In this document: positions 1 to 6,642 of the stretch, one piece after another | Layout: the number at the start of each line of letters is the position of its first letter | How positions within the stretch are numbered: position 1 is the first letter of the stretch | Origin: an uncultured Bacteroidota bacterium | Lineage (GTDB): Bacteria > Bacteroidota > Bacteroidia > Chitinophagales > Saprospiraceae | Assembly (NCBI GenBank): GCA_937870795.1 | Contig: CALMWS010000039.1 | Coordinates: forward strand, 1 to 46,329 | Direction of reading: 5' to 3' | DNA length: 46,329 bases | Program-made: the position numbers and the translations under genes | The notes under the pieces: model-generated | Databases searched by the model: none | What the model was told of the DNA's origin: nothing | What the model saw: only the letters and a program-made list of their open reading frames with translations

Positions 1-2
1 TT

Positions 3-50
3 AGGGTGGTCAATTAAAATTGGATTGAGGTGGTCAATTAGAATGGATTT
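3..50. repeat. Two tandem 24-bp repeats at the window edge
   Basis: Two adjacent near-identical 24-bp units share GGTGGTCAATTA followed by a GGATT-like end. Similar GGTGGTCAATT repeats are, from general knowledge, found at the ends of IS21-type elements in Bacteroidota, so this could be the edge of such an element lying outside the window. No istA or istB gene is visible here, so the identity is an inference. The remainder up to 307 is AT-rich and I see no gene in it. Confidence 0.35.
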
Positions 51-307
51 TACATAATACTTGATATCTGAGGCATTTCATTTAAAATAAATTATTGATT
101 TGTAAAATCATCATAAATATACAATAATTATTTTGAGTAATATTTTTCTACTATCCTTATATATTTTACTCCAATACACTTTTCAGATTGGTGATGTAAA
201 ACTAAAAATAGTGTTTTATGGTGATCCGGAATATCACTACCATTTTTGGGGTAGCTTACAACAATAAGCTGCTTCATAGAAATTATACATATCAATAATC
301 TAATTTT

Positions 308-1141
308 TTAATCTGATAATGGATCTAAGCCCACTTGTTTTCTCCATTCATTTGTCATATTCATATTTTCTAATTTATAAAGCCCTAAAATATTTCCAAA
401 TGAATCAACTTCAAATTGAGTTCCATATCTTTGATACCCCTTTTCTTTTAGACTTATTTTATCCCAAAGCAGAGCAAACATTTCCCAGCTTATTTCTTTA
501 TCTTCGCACGCCTTCTGGAACAATGGCAGGTATTTTTTTTGGTATATTAAATTATCACTATGAATCACAATAAAAGGAATTACGTCATTGCCTCTTGTTC
601 CGAATTTTTCTTTTGATGGAAATCCCATATTATTATAAATTAAATCTGCCTCTAATTCTAATTTATGTTGGTGTTTGCCATCTAAAATAAAATCACATTT
701 AGTTTTATTAAAATCGCCAGTATAATTTAATACCGTATAGTGATTTATTGCCCGATACTTCTGATCTTCACACCATAGGGAATCTAGTGAAAAACTCAGA
801 GTATTATTTTTATAAAATCTATTTTTTATCCTATCTTCTAATCGCTTTTTCATTTTCATATTTTTTATCTCAATTGTCCAACAATCAAATAAACTATAAA
901 TTGCAGAGTTTTTTGTTACATTTTTTAACCAAAGTAGCAAATTTTTCCACGCAGTATGGTCATCATTTCTATTGAGCGCACACATAGCTTCTGTGTAGTA
1001 TTTTTGAAAAAGTTTATCTTCTGATTTCTTTATGTTTACTTTCCTATCATTTCTATTTATTTCCTGCATTGAATATTTTTCACCATGAATTTGGGTAATG
1101 ATTTGATTAGAATCTATACCAACTTCAATCAATTTAGCCAC
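308..1141 (-). CDS. C-terminal half of a split OmpA/DUF6624 protein
   Basis: This 277-codon frame begins with the tail of an OmpA-like peptidoglycan-binding domain (VAKLIEVGI, then NRNDRKVNI, the equivalent of the family's NRRVEI end). It continues into a region resembling DUF6624: an IHSDN segment (the family's QHAD-like block), then KYLPLFQKACEDKEI, FALLWDKI and a closing YQRYGTQ. The function of DUF6624 is unknown. The first codon is GTG, lying five codons after, and in the same frame as, the TAA that ends the frame upstream (1157-1984). I therefore read it as the 3' part of one interrupted gene rather than an independent gene. Independent translation from the GTG is possible but would give half an OmpA domain. 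Confidence 0.6.
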   Translation of the reverse strand: MAKLIEVGIDSNQIITQIHGEKYSMQEINRNDRKVNIKKSEDKLFQKYYTEAMCALNRNDDHTAWKNLLLWLKNVTKNSAIYSLFDCWTIEIKNMKMKKRLEDRIKNRFYKNNTLSFSLDSLWCEDQKYRAINHYTVLNYTGDFNKTKCDFILDGKHQHKLELEADLIYNNMGFPSKEKFGTRGNDVIPFIVIHSDNLIYQKKYLPLFQKACEDKEISWEMFALLWDKISLKEKGYQRYGTQFEVDSFGNILGLYKLENMNMTNEWRKQVGLDPLSD

Positions 1142-1156
1142 AACTGATTCTACTCT

Positions 1157-1984
1157 TTATTTACTAAGGTCTAAATTTTTATCGCCCGATTTATCGGTGT
1201 ATGAGTTTAAAATTAATATATCTTGATCTGATACTACTTTCTTTAAGTCATAAAATAATGAATCATAGCTTTCGTCAATAGTGTATTCATTCAAAGAAAA
1301 GTAAAGTGAAGTATCAATTCTATTTAACAATATTTTATTTGAATTGTTAAAAACAAAATCATTACATACATATTCGAAATTTCTCTCGCCATCCATTCGC
1401 TTTGAAACAAGAAGATCATGTAATTCAAATTTATAAGAACAAAATGCACATGGTTTTTTGTTTAATTCTTCATTACTATGAAAGACACCAATAACAATAT
1501 AGTTAGGTTTACACAATGGTCTAAAATTAAATTCAACTTGAAAAATGGAATCCGTTACTAAATTATCTAGATGATAAATTTTTTCACTCCAAATTTCATA
1601 CGGATTATTAATAATATATTTTGTAAACGCAACTCCTAAGTGTTTTTTATAAAATTCAGAATAATTATAAGAGTCAAAGACTTTTATTTTTAAAGAAATC
1701 TTGTATTCTATACCTGGTTCAATTAAGTTATTCGTTGACAAGTAAATATAAGATCCATATCCTACTCCAAACTTATTACTAGAAACCCAAGGAGTTGGTG
1801 AATAAACACCTGTTATAGGGTAATTTTTGTACTCCTTTTTAGTCATATAAAATTCGGTTAATTTTGCACTATTAGAAATTTTACTATTATAAGTAATTAA
1901 GTTTTGTGCAAAACCAATATGAATAATACACATAAATGTGGAACCTAAAAATGCATTTTTTATAGCTATACTATTTAATAACAT
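1157..1984 (-). CDS. N-terminal half of a split OmpA-family envelope protein
   Basis: The 275-aa frame starts with a signal peptide (hydrophobic residues about 10-25, ending FAQN), so the product should be exported. Residues about 30-215 are an unrecognised beta-rich region with several cysteines. From about residue 220 an OmpA-like domain starts: FSLNEYTID, then LNSYTDKSGD and LDLSK, the block that in the family continues LSxxRAESV. The frame stops at TAA right after LSK, in the middle of the domain, but codons for RVESV follow in the same frame and join the next frame at 1141. The gene is thus truncated by a single nonsense codon. A change from CAA or AAA to TAA would explain it. OmpA domains anchor outer-membrane proteins to peptidoglycan. 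Confidence 0.65.
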   Translation of the reverse strand: MLLNSIAIKNAFLGSTFMCIIHIGFAQNLITYNSKISNSAKLTEFYMTKKEYKNYPITGVYSPTPWVSSNKFGVGYGSYIYLSTNNLIEPGIEYKISLKIKVFDSYNYSEFYKKHLGVAFTKYIINNPYEIWSEKIYHLDNLVTDSIFQVEFNFRPLCKPNYIVIGVFHSNEELNKKPCAFCSYKFELHDLLVSKRMDGERNFEYVCNDFVFNNSNKILLNRIDTSLYFSLNEYTIDESYDSLFYDLKKVVSDQDILILNSYTDKSGDKNLDLSK

Positions 1985-2083
1985 AAAACATTAATGATTG
2001 TTTTATACTTTTCATTAATGTGTTGTAAACAATTAAAAACCGGTATCAAAATATATTAGTTTGATCCGATTATTATCTGTATG

Positions 2084-2296
2084 TTATCCACAACACATGT
2101 AAACTCCAAGATCAGGATCATTCTCGGTAGATGCAGGTCGTCCAGTAGTCTCTACTACATGAACAGCACCGGTCGATGTTGTATGTGCCCAATCTCTTCT
2201 ATTTGCAGAAGCTGTATCTACACCACCTCCATAAATATACTTTGAGTTTAAAAATTCGTACTTTAGTAATTTTTTAAATTCATCAAACTTTAACAT
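2084..2296 (-). CDS. Small peptide with double-glycine-type leader, RiPP precursor candidate
   Basis: The product has 70 aa. Residues 1-22 form a charged, amphipathic leader (MLKFDEFKKLLKYEF, then NSKYIY) followed by GGG at 23-25. The remainder is polar, Gly/Thr/Asp rich, and ends in CCG. A leader of this kind, with F and L spaced before GG, is what Bacteroidota peptides cleaved by C39 peptidase transporters look like. No modification enzyme, transporter or immunity gene is visible nearby. It lies between the broken HTH gene and the OmpA gene on the same strand. A purine-rich GAGAAGGAGAAG stretch sits about 20 nt before the ATG. It could also be an unrelated small protein; the core matches no family I know. 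Confidence 0.5.
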   Translation of the reverse strand: MLKFDEFKKLLKYEFLNSKYIYGGGVDTASANRRDWAHTTSTGAVHVVETTGRPASTENDPDLGVYMCCG

Positions 2297-2389
2297 AATT
2301 TATAAATTATAGTTACACTTCTCCTTCTCTTTTCATCCGCTCTCGACAATGGTCGGCCAAGCATGGTTAAGGAGTTATTCCTTTCAAAG

Positions 2390-2798
2390 CTACAACATTT
2401 CTACGACGTCTATTAGATTTATTTTCACTTTTGCTGATACAAACTTACATTGCCCTTGACCGATAAAATCGGATAATGAAATGATTTTTAAAAATATCCT
2501 CATATAGTTCTGCTCGCCTTTGATTTTGGATTTATCCACAAAGCCACTGGCAAACACTTTTTCTGTTTTGTAATAAAACCTTTTCCGGGTCTTGCAGTAT
2601 TTGATATCCGCATCCATGCTCTTCATGCATTCTATTATTTCATATACGGTACTTCTTGTCAATCCCAATTTTATAGCCAACTCATCAGGTGTTCCTGTGG
2701 CTTTTAATCTTATTAATTGATCAACTCGCTCTATTGTTTTTTAATTTTTCTAAAGCTTCTGAGGTCTTCTCTTCAGAGATATAAATAGATTTTTTCAT
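2390..2798 (-). pseudogene. Small HTH regulator, frameshifted at a T6 run
   Basis: Reading from the ATG at 2798 gives MKKSIYISEEKTSEALEKLK and then stops at TGA after NNRAS. In the next frame the protein continues without a break as TIERVDQLIRLKATGT, PDELAIKLGLTRSTVYEII and IKYCKTRKRFYYK, a compact helix-turn-helix domain, to the stop at 2390. The two frames meet at a run of six T on the plus strand (2737-2742); one extra base would restore a gene of about 136 codons. Short HTH proteins ending in an IxYxxxRxxFYY motif are common in Bacteroidota and of unknown role. The break may be a real mutation, a homopolymer assembly error or slippage; the sequence alone does not decide. Confidence 0.55.
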
Positions 2799-2814
2799 TA
2801 AAATATTTCCCAAA

Positions 2815-2945
2815 TATTTCACTCGATGCCTTACAAACAAATTCCATGCTTTTGGTAGCAGACCATTCTATCCTAGATGGTAAATTTAGGAAATTGTAGG
2901 TGATGTTTTGGGTTTTGTGGTTTGAATTTCTGGAAAAGAACTGAC
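2815..2945 (-). pseudogene. Decayed fragment of an RHS core, duplicate of 5820-5945
   Basis: On the minus strand this stretch encodes, with one frameshift, a degenerate version of the RHS core segment seen intact at 5820-5945 (FKPQN, then TYNFLNLPS and IEWSxTKSxEF). The DNA match is high up to the edge of the hairpin array and fades near 2815, where the broken HTH gene begins. An extra base near 2905 breaks the frame. It is therefore a leftover from duplication or recombination of the RHS locus, not a gene. Confidence 0.7.
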
Positions 2946-2968
2946 AGTAGCTTCAAAGGAGGAAATGC

Positions 2969-3451
2969 AAGCCCTACAGGCTTGGTTTTTTCCTTTCTTT
3001 CATCTCCGCACTTCGTGCGGTCATTCACGTGGAAGCCCTTTAGGCTTCTTCATGTGAATCCGTTTTTATGTAAGCCCTACAGGCTTGGTTATTTATTTTT
3101 TTCTTCTCCGCACTGCGTGCGGTTATTCACGTGGAAGCCCGTTAGGCTTCTTTTTTTTCATGTGGAAGCCATGTAGGCTTCTTCTCCGCAGTTCGTGCGG
3201 TTATTCACGTGGAAGCCTTGCAGGCTTCTTTTTTACTCACGTGGAAGCCTTGCAGGCTTCTTTTTATTCACGTGGAAGCCTTGCAGGCTTCTTTTATTCA
3301 CTTTGAAGCCTTGTTGGCTTCTTTTATTCATGTGCAAGCTATTTAGGCTTCTTTTGTCGGAAACATTCAAGCCCGAAGGGTTTGAATGTGAATTGCCTCG
3401 CATTCCATGCGAGGCAATTCATGAAGAGGTTTTGCAAGCCTGTAGGGCTTG
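2969..3451. repeat. Hairpin array 1 (AAGCC/GGCTT and CCGCAC/GTGCGG families)
   Basis: About sixteen short palindromes in series. Most are GAAGCC-loop-GGCTTC or AAGCC-loop-GGCTT with conserved stems and loops that differ (CTACA, CTTTA, CGTTA, ATGTA, TTGCA, TTGTT). Others are CCGCAC-loop-GTGCGG, usually followed by TTATTCACGTG. The array ends with TTCAAGCCC-GAA-GGGTTTGAA, a perfect 14-bp palindrome (GAATTGCCTCGCAT, loop TCC, then its complement, 3390-3420), and CAAGCC-TGTAG-GGCTTG. Open frames crossing it on the plus strand only translate the repeat. It abuts the 3' end of an IS200-like transposase gene. Conserved stems with variable loops resemble REP/BIME-type DNA. Confidence 0.85.
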
Positions 3452-3470
3452 TATGTGAAATCTTCCTCTT

Positions 3471-3917
3471 CTATTCAAGATATCTCTCATCATATTGAAT
3501 GTTGTTTTCTTCAAGAGCCAACAGCAATTCATCTTTAGATGTGAGCTTTTTATGGTGTGCCTCCTGATTTTTGACATATTCTATCAGGTTATTTAAGGCA
3601 GAATTGCTATAAGTTATTGCACAATAGCCATTTTGCCAGCCCTGAAAATCGGGAAAGAGCTGGGTTTCTTTTATAAAATTGCTTGATGACACTTTGATGC
3701 ATTGCACCAATGTGGAAAGGGCCACCGTTGGGTGCAGGTGGGTAAGAATATGAATGTGATCCTCAACGCCATTTATTCGATATAAATGACAGTTTTTGTT
3801 CTTTATTAAGCCTGCAATGTGTTTAAACAGTTCTTCCCTACCTTCCTTTTTTAGGCAAGGGGCTCGGTGTTTTGGGCAAAATACAATTTGATATAAAATT
3901 TGGGTGTACGTGCTCAT
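3471..3917 (-). CDS. tnpA: IS200/IS605-family Y1 transposase (TnpA)
   Basis: The product has 148 aa, the usual size for the single-domain HUH transposases of IS200/IS605 elements, which act on hairpin-bearing single-stranded DNA. Visible signatures are the N-terminal YQIVFCPKHRAPCL, the metal-binding HUH block VEDHIHIL (His-Ile-His), and a C-terminal helix with the likely catalytic tyrosine in NLIEYVKNQEAHH. No tnpB partner is present, as in IS200 itself. The stop codon lies 19 nt from the last hairpin of array 1, so the palindromes start where the element's right end would be expected. It is not a canonical RAYT (no MPNHVH motif), but the association with repeated hairpins is similar. It appears intact. 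Confidence 0.85.
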   Translation of the reverse strand: MSTYTQILYQIVFCPKHRAPCLKKEGREELFKHIAGLIKNKNCHLYRINGVEDHIHILTHLHPTVALSTLVQCIKVSSSNFIKETQLFPDFQGWQNGYCAITYSNSALNNLIEYVKNQEAHHKKLTSKDELLLALEENNIQYDERYLE

Positions 3918-4157
3918 AGCGTTTTATTTCAAAGTTATTGGATAATGATCAAAAAGGCAAGTACTTTAACTTTTTAATAATATATCTAAGTTACCGCTTT
4001 ATTGCCTATCACTTCTTACTTTGACACAACCTTTCTGTCAGGGAAACGTGAAATACGAATGCATTTTGAATGTTTAGGTATCTGAATGGATTTTCACTAG
4101 TTTATAAATCACAAATACAGAAGTTTACTATTCCTTAACATAATTCCACTATTCAGG

Positions 4158-4463
4158 CTATTTCAAATAACCCAATTCAACAGCTCGCACCAAATCTCGA
4201 ATTAAGAGCTTTTTGTAAACAGGCACAGCTTTAAGTCCCAAGAATTCCATTAGACTAAAACCTTCTCCTTTAAAATACTCATCAAAATTAAAGTATTTAA
4301 TATCCACATTGAATCGTTTAGCAAATAAACTTATAAACTCAGAAGCATCATCACCATATATATTTAAATCGCTTTGCAGGTCAGTAGTCAAAAAAATAGA
4401 ACCCCTATCCAAGCCAAATTCAGAATCCAAAATCTCAACAATCTTTAAAAAATTATTCTCCAT
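4158..4463 (-). CDS. DUF1493-like (acyl-carrier-protein-like) protein
   Basis: The product has 101 aa and resembles the DUF1493 family, whose members look like acyl carrier proteins. Visible blocks are TDLQSDLNIYGDDASEFI, then FAKRFNVDIKYFNFDEYF, spaced as in that family. Function is not established. It starts 23 nt after the stop of the RHS module on the same strand, the position normally taken by the immunity gene of a polymorphic toxin. An immunity role is therefore worth considering, but it rests only on position. The frame is intact although the RHS gene before it is broken, which would fit retention of an immunity gene. Confidence 0.65.
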   Translation of the reverse strand: MENNFLKIVEILDSEFGLDRGSIFLTTDLQSDLNIYGDDASEFISLFAKRFNVDIKYFNFDEYFKGEGFSLMEFLGLKAVPVYKKLLIRDLVRAVELGYLK

Positions 4464-4486
4464 ATTTTATAAAATTATAAACCAAC

Positions 4487-5434
4487 TTACATAAGTCCAA
4501 GATAAATATCTCTCAGCTCGCTATCTTTCTTAGCTTCATCCATTGCATAACGATTTATATCATACCATGTCAAAGCAACTCCAATAGGTTGAACAGTTCT
4601 ACCAAGAAACCTCCCTAAAGAGTTAGTCCCAGTTAATTTAACCAAGCTCTTACCAAATTGTCCATTTCCAAATAATTTAGTAAATCTAATAGGTAGAAAT
4701 TTACCCAATATTAAAGAAGAAAATGAAGAACCAGTTTTGGAACCTAAATACCCATAAGGCTTAAGAAAGTTAAATTTTTTGCCAGATAAAAATAACAATG
4801 GACCTTTACTATTCCATACTAAGTTTCGCCATTCTTTGTTGCTTAAAACAGTCCAATTATCATTTTCACAAGGAGGTTTTCCTTGACACCCACAATTACA
4901 ATTAAAAGTTGTACTTTCGTTTTCCGCATCTTCAATATCTGTTGGTATATTTCCCTTTTTCTTTCCTATAACAACTCTGATTGGCATACCATTCTCATCT
5001 CTTATGATCTCACGAGATTCTTCACCATCATCTGAATTTGCTTGATTGTTATTTGTATTCCCGCTTAGACTTCTAACATTCGGATCATTCATCGCCGCAT
5101 TAAAAAGTGCATCCTCAGATGCCATGCCAGTAGGGTCTATACTAATAATTGGGTTATTTTCTACATAATTATAGGGTGACCATGAAGATGAAATCTCCCC
5201 CATCGGGTCCACCACATGCCACCTGCCTATCACCGCATCATAAAACCTGGCTCCGTAATCGTACCACTTGAGGTCGTGGTCGGCGTTGAGTTCTTTGTAG
5301 TTGTAGAGGTAGTTGTTATCCTTTGGTTCCATTGGCATTAGCAGTAAAAATAAGCTTTTAGTCCCAAAGTAGATTTCTCGATGCTGCGATCCGGTTGGTC
5401 GCAGTTCCCTCCCTATCGAGTGCCTTTGTGGCAC
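4487..5434 (-). CDS. RHS core end plus variable C-terminal tip (3' part of a broken gene)
   Basis: The product carries the end of an RHS repeat-associated core: YLYNYKELNADHDLKWYDYG, ARFYDAVIGRWHVVDPMGE, PYNYVENNPIISIDPTG. The roughly 210 residues after DPTG form the variable tip. It contains an acidic Asn-rich linker, a CNCGCQGKPPC cysteine cluster and a hydrophobic end (LGRTVQPIGVALTWYD). I recognise no toxin fold. The first ~35 codons come from an inserted three-hairpin element (5375-5465) and are not RHS sequence, so the annotated start is artificial. The rest of the core lies upstream in another frame. In RHS systems the tip is the effector and the next gene often the immunity protein (here the DUF1493-like gene). 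Confidence 0.65.
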   Translation of the reverse strand: MPQRHSIGRELRPTGSQHREIYFGTKSLFLLLMPMEPKDNNYLYNYKELNADHDLKWYDYGARFYDAVIGRWHVVDPMGEISSSWSPYNYVENNPIISIDPTGMASEDALFNAAMNDPNVRSLSGNTNNNQANSDDGEESREIIRDENGMPIRVVIGKKKGNIPTDIEDAENESTTFNCNCGCQGKPPCENDNWTVLSNKEWRNLVWNSKGPLLFLSGKKFNFLKPYGYLGSKTGSSFSSLILGKFLPIRFTKLFGNGQFGKSLVKLTGTNSLGRFLGRTVQPIGVALTWYDINRYAMDEAKKDSELRDIYLGLM

Positions 5435-6017
5435 TCGATTTTTGCCTTGCAGGCAAAATCAGTCGGTCATTCATCATCCACGGCCCTTCATGCGCCATGC
5501 CGAAAGCATAGTAGTGGTTCTCCTGGTTGATTTCATTGGTAGTTGCATTATTGGTTACGTCAATTTTACCGTTTGCGTCGAGATCTGTAAACGTTACCCT
5601 GGCGTTACCAAGATGGTCCTTTATACTAAATTCCGTGCGGTAAGTAGGTGTAGTGGTACCTGTATTGGTATTAAAAAACCTGCCTTCACCATGATAAATG
5701 GCTTCTACCCTGCGGTTCAGGCCGCTGGCGCTGTTGTACTCAATGCCTCCTACGTAGTGTTGGATGTAGTTGATGGTAGCTCCCGTTTTTACTGTTTTTG
5801 CCAATTTTTCTCCCGATGCTGAATAAATAAATTCTATGCTTTTGGTAGTAGACCATTCTATCTTGGATGGTAAATTTAGGAAATTGTAGGTGAGTTTTAG
5901 GTTTTGTGGTTTGAAATTCTGGAAAAGAACTGAGTATAACTTAAAACGAGGATATGCAAGCCCTACAGGCTTGGATTTTTTCTTTCTTTCATCTCCGCAC
6001 TTCGTGCGGTTATTCAC
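5358..6017 (-). pseudogene. RHS core, 5' part of the broken gene
   Basis: The residues from about 25 on are RHS/YD-type core: FKPQNLKLTYNFLNLPS, FIYSASGEKLAKTVK, YIQHYVGGIEYN, FSIKDHLGNARVTF, NHYYAFGMAHEGPW. The first ~24 codons only translate hairpin array 2, so the gene has lost its true 5' end at about 5950. At the 3' side the frame runs into a three-hairpin element after MMND and stops at 5358, while the core resumes in a different frame as KDNNYLYNYKELN. The gene is thus truncated at one end by the array and interrupted by an inserted palindromic element. It probably makes no functional toxin; orphan RHS tips can, however, be reactivated by recombination. Confidence 0.7.
5375..5465. repeat. 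Three-hairpin element inserted in the RHS gene (copy A)
   Basis: Three stems follow one another on the plus strand: CTGCGA...TCGCAG (5384-5404), ATCGAGTGCC-TTTGT-GGCACTCGAT (5415-5439, perfect 10 bp) and TTTTGCCT-TGC-AGGCAAAA (5440-5458). Read on the minus strand, the order and linkers (ATCGAG, then GATAGGGAGGGAACTGCGA) match a second copy at 16305-16390. The element sits exactly where the RHS frame is lost. Confidence 0.75.
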
Positions 6018-6440
6018 GTGGAAGCCTTTGCAGGCTTCTTCATGTGCATTCGTTTTTATGTAAGCCCTTCAGGCTTGGATTTTTTCTTTCTTTCATCTCC
6101 GCACTTCGTGCGGTTATTCACGTGGAAGCCTTTGCAGGCTTCTTCATGTGCATTCGTTTTTATGTAAGCCCTTCAGGCTTGGATTTTTTCTTTCTTTCAT
6201 CTCCGCACTTCGTGCGGTTATTCACGTGGAAGCCTTGCAGGTTTCTTATCCGCACTGCGTGCGGTTATTCACATGGAAGCCTTGCAGGCTTCTTCTCTGC
6301 ACTCTGTGCGGTTATTCACGTGGAAGCCTTTTAGGCTTCTTTTATAGGATGCATTCAAGCCCGAAGGGTTTGAATGTGAATTGCCTCGCATTGCATGCGA
6401 GGCAATTCATGAAGAGGTTTTGCAAGCCTGAAGGGCTTGG
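5958..6440. repeat. Hairpin array 2, paralogue of array 1
   Basis: It has the same stems as array 1 (AAGCC/GGCTT, GAAGCC/GGCTTC, CCGCAC/GTGCGG) and the same closing block, including the 14-bp palindrome at 6378-6408 with loop TGC instead of TCC. Its first part is a direct repeat of a 104-bp unit (about 5958-6060, 6061-6164, then a partial third copy) holding four hairpins per unit. Like array 1 it is joined to an RHS core fragment on one side. No transposase gene is adjacent to this copy. Frames crossing it are not genes. Confidence 0.85.
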
Positions 6441-6509
6441 ATGAGATTTTATCCGGACCCCCAAATTGACTGGACCAAAATTTTAATTTTCTTTGTCGGA
6501 TCCTTGCGA

Positions 6510-6602
6510 ATTCGTAATTGTCCCCACCCCTTAATTCGTAATTGACGAATTCGTAATTACTCCAATCTCGTAATTCGTAATTGACAAATTCGTAATTCTC
6601 CA
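6510..6602. repeat. Short AATTCGTAATT repeats
   Basis: Five or so copies of AATTCGTAATT, some followed by G and some doubled, lie between hairpin array 2 and the next gene. The same word builds the longer tandem repeat at 16430-16686. Its role is unknown. The repeats occupy the region where the promoter of the 6643 gene would be expected. Confidence 0.7.
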
Positions 6603-6642
6603 CCTTTTTTCTTATCATTGTACTCCATTAGGGATCCTGGGT

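Noticed and set aside
1157-1159. TAA as a recoded sense codon throughout the organism
   Set aside because: TAA ends several intact genes in the window at the family-typical place, for example the hydrogenase small subunit and the HPt protein.
2969-3451. CRISPR array
   Set aside because: Repeats are short palindromes of several types with tiny variable loops, no uniform spacers of 25-40 nt, and no cas gene nearby.
2922-3458. Open frames on the plus strand rich in FTWKP and RGSLAGFF repeats
   Set aside because: They are translations of hairpin array 1; the frame, composition and repeat period follow the palindromes, and the same happens in array 2 (5954-6444).
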